Shown piece by piece: positions 56,415-64,000 of a DNA stretch of 64,000 nt (positions are counted from its first letter, which is position 1; each line of letters opens with the position of its first letter). The stretch is from Hofstenia miamia (taxonomy: Eukaryota; Xenacoelomorpha; Acoela): NCBI GenBank assembly GCA_004352715.1, contig SCFE01000070.1:1180743-1244742 (forward strand). The letters are read 5' to 3'. The notes beneath the pieces are model-generated. The model did no database searches, was not told where the DNA came from, and worked only from the letters and a program-made list of their open reading frames with translations. The position numbers and the translations under genes are program-made.

Positions 56415-57532
56415 TCGACTTGTTGCATGTAGTCGTCTGTTTTTCTCATTTTTGTTGCGTTCAGAATGATTTGGTACTGGTTCTTGAAACTTTCATTTTC
56501 ATAGTAATTAATGAAGTCTCCTATTAACAGTTGATAATCCCTTTTTGTTTCTGCATCCAATAGCAAATAGTGTTGAGATGCTGCTCCAGTTAGGTATAGT
56601 GGAAGTCTTGCTGCTGCTGCTTGCTGGCTCACTTTCCTTTCTGCCATTGTTAATTCGAACATTTGAAGCCACTCAGCAAATGTGGGATTATAACCATCTA
56701 CTTTTCCATTAAATTTGGGTAGTGTTGCTTTGCAGGGAATTGTATCATTGGCTGTTAATTGCAGTAGAATCGAATTCTCATATTTTGGTTTCCTGTGATT
56801 AGTTCATATGTCCTCCTCCTGCAGTTGTGTAGTCACTGCTTTTTTGATCTCATTTATTATTTTTTGTTTTTTGGCGTCGGAGTCTTCATCTGAATCTTTG
56901 AATGCTACCTCCTTTCGGATTGGCATGTGTGGTGCCTGTAGTTCGCTGTCCTTTCTGGCTTGGAATTCGATTTTGTGAGATCGCATGTTTTTTCTCTTCT
57001 TCTGTTAGACGTAGCAGTCTCAATTTATCTTTGAGTTGTTCTAATTCTCCCGCCTGTAGATCATTGTCTTCAATTAACTGTCTGTTTGTTCTTTCTAGTT
57101 CCTGGTTTTTCTCTTGCCATCACTGGTTTTCTTCTAGAAACCTCTTGTTGGACTCTGACAGTTGGTGAGTCAAGATTTTAATTTTGTTTTGAAATAACTG
57201 ATTTTGTTCTTCTAATTGCATTTCCATATTTACTCTGATTTCGCTCAATATTGATTCGTTTTGGCATTCCATTTCTTTGACCTTCTCAGTCAATTGTTCT
57301 ACTTGATGCCTCAAGGTTTCCTCATTCTCTTGACTCTTTTTTAACAACACCATTATATCTAGTGGGTTGGTGTCTATGGGGTTCGTCTCTGGGGTGAACT
57401 AAAGGATTGTAGTTCTGTATCTGTGGCGTCTGTTGCTGAATTTTCACCAAGATATGGCGATGATCAAATGGTCCTGGGAGTTACTGCTTTTGTTGCAGTT
57501 TTCTTTGCGCTTCCTTTTCTGGTTTTTGTCAT
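56415..57532 (-). pseudogene. El-A1 gag (broken)
   Basis: Starts at an ATG at 57,532 (TKTRKGSAKKTATKA), with an early TGA, then a glutamine/glutamate coiled coil (LRHQVEQLTEKVKEME, 57,120-57,353), a stop, more coiled coil (QELERTNRQLIEDND), and the capsid block MFELTMAERKVSQQAAAARL, then LLIGDFINYYENESFKNQ and NATKMRKTDD, up to the gap. Layout as in El-B and El-D gag. Frame breaks disable it. Confidence 0.8.
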
Positions 57533-57746
57533 TTTTCTTCTGGTTCATAGTGGCTTTCCCATCTCCAGGTTGCGATTCCAGGATCTCTGTGAAGTGCATT
57601 TGTTTGGTTCAGGGTATCTCTCTTCATTTCATTAGTAGTTGGTTTGTGTGAACAGCTCGTTGCTTTCATACTTTCACTCATAGCTTATGATGTTGTTTTA
57701 CAGGTGGTTTAACTGAATGTTTCTTCTGTAGGTTTGCTGTTCTTGG

Positions 57747-57761
57747 CTGTCATGGTCGCCA
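57747..57761 (-). other. Primer-binding site of El-A1
   Basis: On - TGGCGACCATGACAG, starting directly after the LTR's ...TTACA end. TGG pairs with the tRNA CCA tail; the rest resembles the complement of an Arg tRNA 3' end. The tRNA identity is inferred. Confidence 0.65.
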
Positions 57762-58892
57762 TGTAATATCCTCTACCAGGCTTTATCACTGTTTATCTAC
57801 TGTTAACTTGTGACATTAGTTGTGTTATTGCGGGTAAGGATTTACTTGTTGTTACTGCTTGAATAGTTTCTTCAGTTACATTATGTAATCTCAATTACCA
57901 GGCTTTATCATTGTTTGTCTACTGTTACCTTGTAACATTAGCTGTGTTATTGCAGGTAAGGATTTACTTGTTGTTACTGCTTGACTAGTTTCTTCTATTA
58001 CATTATGTACCCTCAATTTACTATTCACTTTTCAGCTCAATCAAGATAGCTTATGTGTACCCTACATTAGCTCAGTGCTTACTCAAGACATGGCAACACT
58101 TGACTTAATCTCTATTGTGTAAAAGTGTTATATCTATTTGCAACTGGAAACTGTTACTATTTGTTCATTTAATATTACATGTAGCCATTACTGAAATATA
58201 TTGGCTTAGTTAAATAATTCTATTTGAACAACTTCCTAACCTACATTTATAATTACTACATGTACAGTCATTATAGTGGTCGATTATAGGTCATCAATTT
58301 AGATCTAAAACAATATTAAGATAATTCCTAATGTTTGGTTATCCAACCATTTGTTGAAAGTTAGTTATCTGATACATGTAGAAGAGAAATGCTAGTCGGC
58401 TAATCAAGAGAAAACCCCTACACCTAACTTATGTGCACTTTCGTGGTCTGGCACAGAGACCCTTGAATCATTCCCTGTGATGTATCCAGACCACTACTAA
58501 ACACCACTCGATTAGCTTGACATCATATTAAATATCAAACCGTTAATAAGATGAAAATATAAGAATTCTAAGTAAAATTCTTTATCAACTCTTACAATAG
58601 TTTTAATTGTATTTATAGTAATTTGAAGAGAAGTACCTGTTGATTCAAATTTAAACGTCTGCCAAGATGGCAGCTAAAAATAATGTAAGCAACATTTAGT
58701 TGAAAATGTTTTTATCAACAGATACAATTATCTCTTTTTTGACACATGTTATTTTCTTGGTTGCAATATACAAATTAAACTTAAATATTCCCACTTGATC
58801 TAATCATAATATTTTTTAATCACTTCTTTTCAATCTTAGTATCTTCTGCAACGTTTGCAGCTTATTTCTGTTTTATTTTGGATGATGCTACA
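57762..58892 (-). repeat. LTR-A, antisense, full length (5' LTR of El-A1) with an internal tandem duplication
   Basis: On + TGTAATATCCTCTACCAGG ... TTTGGATGATGCTACA, 1,131 bp. Inside, a 122-bp unit beginning ACCAGGCTTTATCA is present twice (57,775 and 57,897 onward), while the segment with GTGACAAAGCCATGCGG seen in the solo LTR at 33,290 is missing. Otherwise very close to that solo LTR. Confidence 0.85.
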
Positions 58893-59126
58893 TTACCTGC
58901 AACTAATGTTAAAAACCAGTCTAGACCCATATTAGCAGTGTTTTTGCAATCTATGTTAGAAAATGTTAAAGAATTCCTGGTTAATACACAGAATCCAAGT
59001 TTAAAATTTTCAAAATTTTGTAAAGCAAGAATTGAAAAATTGAAAATAAATGAAAATTCAGATAACTTATAAACTTAAAGTTAATACCCTGAATATTTTC
59101 ACTAGAATAAATATTTCTAAACTTAG

Positions 59127-59417
59127 GCAAAAGACTACAATGGTTGGAAAATGACACACTATGAAGTTAGAGGAAATGGCTCACATATAGTAACCATTAT
59201 TTTTTATCTTCAAAGACAACCTGGAGCTCAAATTTTTTCAATTCTATGCCCGACCACATTGATTTGCTTATTGGCATTGCTGATGTTACTTGTCCCTATT
59301 GAAAATGATCAAAAAATTGAATTTGGATTAACAATATTCTTTACACTTTGCTTAAATGCTTTATCTATCCAAGAAGCAGTACCATCAGTATCAACTGAAA
59401 TTCCAAAGATATCACAA
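59127..59417 (+). CDS. Cys-loop ligand-gated ion channel, exon with M1 and M2
   Basis: 97 codons following the Cys-loop exon in phase 0. It begins AKDYNGWKMTHYEV, the end of the extracellular domain. Membrane segment M1 is IFSILCPTTLICLLALLMLL with the conserved Pro (about 59,236-59,300). A short loop follows, then the pore-lining M2, EFGLTIFFTLCLNALSI (about 59,320-59,372), and EAVPSVST with the conserved Pro. The loop before M2 (ENDQK) lacks the PAR motif of anion channels, so a cation channel is more likely. Acceptor ACTTAG ends at 59,126; donor GTAAGA begins at 59,418, phase 0. M3, the cytoplasmic loop and M4 are not found in the window. Divergent from textbook nicotinic subunits. Confidence 0.9.
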
Positions 59418-60120
59418 GTAAGATTTAGTTTGTAGTAAGCATTTTTGAGCTTCAAACTTACTTCAACATAATATAAATTTTGGGTCCCCATGTTGGTGAA
59501 ATTTATATATATGTATTTATATTTTTTATTATAAATTCTGTCTGCTTCAATAAATATTTTCAAACAAATATATTTTTAGTTTTGAGAAAAATTTATTTAA
59601 ATGCTTTCACAGGTGCATACTCTCAGAACACAGAGAAAACTAAGACTTAAAAATAAATTTATTTACAAAGAAAATATAAAATCATAAAGTTTTGATGTTA
59701 TTCATTTAATGAATTTCATCCACAGTTCAATGAAAATTGATGATATGTCATAACTTTATTATTAGATGGGAAGGGTGAAGGAAAAACATGCAATGTGTAT
59801 TTGCATGTTTAAGTTAATAGGTTATAAGCAAGCCATTATTAAAAATTAGATTATGTTTACAATTTTAATCACATGACAATTAACAATTGCAATTTAGACA
59901 GAAAACTGTTAAAAATATACAACACACAAATAACAAGTTTATTTATCATGAAGTATATAATTAATTTCATTATATATCATATGACAAACCTAAAAAATTT
60001 GTCAAAAAATAAGAACAATAAAATTGACAGTTTCTAAATGAATTATCCTTAAAGCTAGCTTTGAATAAAGTTGCAAGAAAGAATTAATACCATTTCTAAG
60101 ATAATGAAATAAACAGATAT
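59418..60120 (+). other. Start of the following receptor intron
   Basis: Donor GTAAGA at 59,418. AT-rich with no coding signal up to the LTR-B copy at 60,121. Confidence 0.6.
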
Positions 60121-61140
60121 TGTGGCATAATTGAAAAACAGAAGAAAAAGTCAATAAGAACTATCAACAATTAATGTGATTATAATTTTGTAAAGAGCAT
60201 AATTATTATTATTTTAATTTTTTCAATAACTATTGTGCAGTTTTCAATAATAAGTTTATCAGCAAAACAGTTTAGCAAAATAAAAATAGACCAAATCTCT
60301 ACAGCTAATTGGATGATTTTGTGTAATCAAGAGCAGATGAACAAATTAGCAAAGTGTAAACAAATTTGAACAATGAACATGTACATGCTGATTGCTTAAT
60401 TGTCTGATGCAATATTATAATAAATAATTTAAGCAAGATTTATTTGATGATGAATTAACATCATTTGATTTCTTATTTTGTATCAGGTTTGATTATACAT
60501 GTCAACATAAAGCTAAGCATTCAAAGCATATGAGCAGTACCTGGTGGTTCCCTGTCTCAACTTAAGTTATTATTGGAGTGATGTACAATCAGCTATTAAT
60601 AATGCAGTGTGTCTGGTAGCCAAGGACTTCCTCAATCATGCACTTGTAGGTTACATCTATGTATACAGGTTTTTACTTTGTTATAGCTTTCCAACAAATC
60701 TATACATATCTTATAACAAATGTCTCTAAATAGCTAGATGGCTAACCCTTTTTAGATCCAAATTATCATTAGGTTATAATAATAAGAATTATTATACATA
60801 TGAGCTGCCTACAAGCCCCAAACCTTATAACAAATGGTTAATTATAAGTTTTATCTTAAACAGTGTTAGAAGTGACCCTCAATTAAGACCATTTGTTTTC
60901 TAACTTTCACCAGCTGTATCATGTACTCAAGGGCATAGTTATATTTATCTATATGTAAGGCTATTTATATGTAGGGTGGTTAAGAAGCTAAGGCAGAATG
61001 GTTGTGAATTCTCATTTATTGCAATTATTGATAATAATATGAGCAATCAGTACACTAAATTAATAGGGCTTTACAACACACAATCACTGAGACATTTCAT
61101 TCTCGCCTGATTTATGCAAAGTTTATGAAGAGAAAACCTA
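60121..61140 (+). repeat. LTR-B, sense, diverged solo copy
   Basis: Starts TGTGGCATAATTGAA. Ordered matches to sense LTR-B: TATCAGGTTTGATTATAC then AAAGCTAAGC, CCTGGTGGTTCCC, TAGGTTACATCTA, GGTTTTTACTTTGTTATAGC then TTTCC, TATATGTAGGGT, CTCATTTATTGCA, and CAGTACACTAAATT. The right end is approximate. No El-B internal sequence follows; El-D starts shortly after. Confidence 0.65.
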
Positions 61141-61217
61141 TGCTACCATTCTCAATGGATCTAATTTTCCTGTTCTATTTGATGTTTCACAATTTCAGAT
61201 AGTAGGTGTGCCCTGCT

Positions 61218-61676
61218 GTTAGACCCAGAAACAAAAACAGACTACGAATTGTTAATTGGCGACTTCATAGAATATTATGGAAAACGAAGCTTTAAGAACC
61301 AATACCAAATAATTTTAAATGGAACAAAGATGAAGAAGACAGATGACATCCGCAATTATATACAACAGGTCGAGAGGCTGGTTACACTCAGCTCAAGGGA
61401 GAACCAATATTCAAAATACGATCTCTTTTCGCATATTTGCAAGGGGATGCCCGACAATATAAGAGCACAATTTGAAATTAAGTGTGATGTAGACGACAAA
61501 TTGGAGAAGATGATCAGAAAAGCAGTGGACATACAAGCGACGATTAATAATAACGCAAGAATTAATGGAAAGGCAGCCTGGCATAGAGAAATGCCAACGT
61601 GGAGGAACAACCTCAAACCAAAAAATACAATGAAAACATATGAGACTGACAAACAAGAAAAGACGATAAGAATAAA
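61218..61676 (+). pseudogene. El-D gag, 5'-truncated
   Basis: Open from LLLDPETKTDYELL through DFIEYYGKRSFKNQYQ, YIQQVERLVTLSSRE, YSKYDLFSHICKGMPDN, QFEIKCDVDD, to the gap. Uninterrupted capsid region, closest to El-A1 gag (LLLDAETKRDYQLL). The N-terminal third and any 5' LTR are missing: homology starts abruptly at about 61,218. CpG is retained, so this is a young copy. Confidence 0.8.
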
Positions 61677-62180
61677 NNNNNNNNNNNNNNNNNNNNNNNN
61701 NNNNNNNNNNNNNNNNNNNNNNNNNNNNNNNNNNNNNNNNNNNNNNNNNNNNNNNNNNNNNNNNNNNNNNNNNNNNNNNNNNNNNNNNNNNNNNNNNNNN
61801 NNNNNNNNNNNNNNNNNNNNNNNNNNNNNNNNNNNNNNNNNNNNNNNNNNNNNNNNNNNNNNNNNNNNNNNNNNNNNNNNNNNNNNNNNNNNNNNNNNNN
61901 NNNNNNNNNNNNNNNNNNNNNNNNNNNNNNNNNNNNNNNNNNNNNNNNNNNNNNNNNNNNNNNNNNNNNNNNNNNNNNNNNNNNNNNNNNNNNNNNNNNN
62001 NNNNNNNNNNNNNNNNNNNNNNNNNNNNNNNNNNNNNNNNNNNNNNNNNNNNNNNNNNNNNNNNNNNNNNNNNNNNNNNNNNNNNNNNNNNNNNNNNNNN
62101 NNNNNNNNNNNNNNNNNNNNNNNNNNNNNNNNNNNNNNNNNNNNNNNNNNNNNNNNNNNNNNNNNNNNNNNNNNNNNNNN
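61677..62180. other. Assembly gap (504 N)
   Basis: Lies between El-D capsid and linker; all of pol (about 3.5 kb expected) would have to be here, so either the gap is undersized or El-D is deleted. Confidence 0.9.
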
Positions 62181-62234
62181 CAAATGGACAATCGGCCTCT
62201 TCACAGCTTAACTTTCCTTCTGGGGGATCACTTT

Positions 62235-62400
62235 GCTGATTCGAGGGCGGTGAAACAACCGGAGTTCCAGGGGAAGGTGTGAGTGGTGGAAGAACTGTGG
62301 AGATCCGGAAGCGATTCAAGGCTGAAGGCATCTCCACTGGAACCATGGCTGGTCAAGTATCGCGGGCTGTAACTGACAGCCGATTCAAGGGCAACTCAGT
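62235..62400 (+). repeat. El-D linker with three copies of the ATTCAAGGGC motif
   Basis: GCTGATTCGAGGGCGG (62,235-62,250), GCGATTCAAGGCTG (about 62,310-62,323) and GCCGATTCAAGGGC (about 62,379-62,392). Co-linear with the El-A1 linker, sharing GGTGTGAGTGGTGGAAGAAC and TGGCTGGTCAAGT. Confidence 0.7.
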
Positions 62401-64000
62401 TGACACTAGCGGCACAGGTTCACAGCCTATGGACTGTGAGCCAAGCACCAGCAGATTGCCTTTACGGATGAGGCAGATAGAGATCTCCTCGGAGACAACA
62501 TTGGAGCATACAGTAAGATTGAGAGAGCACAAGAAGCGAATGTCCAAAATTGATGGGGAAACATTGCACCCCTACTTTATGGCAACCACAAAAATGCGGC
62601 ATAATGCGTTTGAAAAACTATCTCCGGAAACCAAAACATTGATAAGAAAAACTGCTAAAATGGAAGGGAGCAATCTGCCGATCCTACTAGATGTGGACAA
62701 CCGGCCCAAAGTTAATGTACTAATAAGCTATCCGCTAGAGCTAAATGAAACGATCAACAGGCCATACATGAGAAGCATGATCCACATGACATTCAACGAG
62801 GATTTCACATTGGAAACGGCGCAAGCACTTATGGCATACAAAGAACAGATAGCTAAAATCCCGGAGATAAATATAGATGAAGAAAACCTAATGATTATAC
62901 ACGTCCTAAGGGAAAAGGAATACACCAAGCATCTACAGAAACAAATTGATCAAACAGTACAAATGGCGAGAGTACAACAAATAAGAATAGTCGTCGTAGC
63001 AATGAGAGAAAATCTAGAAGAATTACCGAGTTACTTAAAAGACATGGTATTAAGAGCAGAAAATTTCTTCCCATGGGAAAAGAAAGAATTCACGATCTCC
63101 GAGATAATTCGTTTCGACTTACAAATTGATTATTGGGCGCAGATATACGGAATAATGATAGATCAAAGCATAGCAATAGACCTCTTCCAACAAACAAAAA
63201 CAGCGGAAATGTTACAACAAAAGGAAGGGTTGGAAAAAGCCATGACATTGTTCATTAAATGCAGCATGACACAACGCCAGGAGCATTTAGAAGAAATTCA
63301 AAAAGTCTGGGCGAACATGAAATTGCAGAAGAAAACAGATGAATCATGGCCCGAAATAAAAATAGAGGCACCAGCACGGAAATACCACAAAACCGTGGAA
63401 ATGGTATTAGCAGAAATTAATAGAGCATACGAATTAAACACAAAGAAGGACTTTCGCAAATTGATATTGGAAGAGAAAACGCGCCGGAAATTAGATACAG
63501 AACATCCGCATGGCTGCTAGCGATATGGCTCACAGAAGAAAAGGACCTTAGGTTACCCGTAACAAGGAACCAAAGGATAAAACTCACAAAAGCAAAAAAG
63601 TTCGAGATCGCGTTATCACCAATGAATACGCAGACAAAAAATTGGATTCTGAAAGGCCACTTTGAGAAGACTGAATCTCCAAACAGAAACGAGAAACCAA
63701 TGCAGACGATAGAAAAACTAATAAGTAGGCTGATAACGAAACATCACCCAATGGGAAGAATGTCAATAGTGGAGCTGGCCAACATAACAGGAATATGCCT
63801 GAGTGAGTTACAAATATTAGAGGAGCCTATGCGAAAATACATGTGGGGTGCAACATCAGAAACACGGCTAAAACAACTCCTGAATCAACCATGGATAACT
63901 ACAAGGAAGATAATTAAACGAAAATTAGTTGACACAAAGGACATAATACAACTAGTAAAACAGAAGAACGTACAACAAGTGATAAATGAAAACATGAAAC
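62279..64000 (+). pseudogene. El-D ORF3, N-terminal half to window end
   Basis: Open frame of 413 codons (62,279-63,520) starting in the motif array (DSRFKGNS) and containing SKIDGETLHPYF (about 62,548), LSPETKTLIRK, NRPYMRSMIHMTF, FTLETAQALMAYKEQI, IRIVVVAMRE, FFPWEKKE, RFDLQIDYWAQIYG and AYELNTKKD. At an A-run at about 63,476-63,480 one base appears to be missing; beyond it the next frame continues without a stop: LLAIWLTEEKD, NWILKGH, NITGICLSE, RKYMWGATSETR (about 63,832), to the window edge. It is the best preserved N-terminal half. The single break in a homopolymer could be an assembly error. Function unknown. Confidence 0.78.

Larger units (their letters stand above)
28897..59126 (+). 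other. About 30.2-kb intron of the Cys-loop receptor gene
   Basis: Donor GTAAGT at 28,897 and acceptor ACTTAG ending at 59,126 join two exons of one gene in phase 0, with protein continuity across the join (…LINK then AKDYNGW…). The intron holds LTR-A and LTR-B solo copies, El-E, El-F, El-A1 and the nested El-B, plus four N gaps and one NN. Only 28,897-29,790 and some short segments look free of transposons. Its length depends on gap sizes, which appear nominal (three are exactly 1,000 N). Confidence 0.8.

Noticed and set aside
1-64000. tRNA or rRNA genes
   Set aside because: No cloverleaf-like or rRNA-like sequence was recognised by eye on either strand; a covariance-model scan would be needed to exclude them.

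Overview
The window looks like a piece of an animal nuclear genome. It is strongly AT-rich, has no bacterial-style operons, and holds two exons of a Cys-loop (nicotinic-type) ligand-gated ion channel with canonical splice sites. Non-coding DNA is almost free of CpG, and old transposon copies carry TG/CA where younger copies keep CG, which suggests germline cytosine methylation. I infer an invertebrate but cannot name the species. Five long N gaps and one 2-base NN gap show this is a draft scaffold.

Host gene: receptor exons on + lie at 28,636-28,896 (end of the ligand-binding domain with the Cys-loop) and 59,127-59,417 (M1 and M2). Both end in phase 0 and read continuously. They are separated by an intron of about 30.2 kb that is mostly transposons. 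No other host exon was found.

Transposons: 440-1,690 is a decayed piggyBac transposase. About 23.0-24.2 kb (-) is a non-LTR reverse transcriptase remnant with a GIY-YIG-like ORF behind it on the same strand. Most of the rest is one group of Ty3/gypsy-like LTR elements in two LTR families. LTR-A is about 1.1 kb, TGTAGCATCATCC...TTACA. LTR-B is about 1.1 kb, TGTGACATAATCC...CTCACA. I call the copies: El-C (5.75-13.7 kb, +, old), El-A2 (14.4-21.5 kb, -, old, internally deleted), El-E (34.3-37.5 kb, +, 5'-truncated), El-F (37.49-37.65 kb, -, fragment), El-A1 (38.65-58.9 kb, -), El-B (44.93-55.4 kb, +, nested inside El-A1) and El-D (61.2 kb to window end, +). Solo or partial LTRs lie at 24.2-25.3, 29.8-30.8, 31.2-31.7, 31.7-32.4, 33.1-34.25 and 60.1-61.1 kb.

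Shared layout: 5' LTR, primer-binding site, coiled-coil Gag with a zinc knuckle, protease / reverse transcriptase / RNase H / integrase, a linker carrying a repeated 13-14-nt motif, then a large third ORF (about 1,000 codons) that runs through the polypurine tract and takes its stop codon from the first bases of the 3' LTR. I recognise no family for ORF3. It is not envelope-like, it recurs in all seven copies, and in El-C it ends in a chromodomain. This LTR element with a conserved giant ORF3 and a linker motif array is the best candidate here for something undescribed. All copies have stops, frame breaks or deletions, so none is intact in this assembly.
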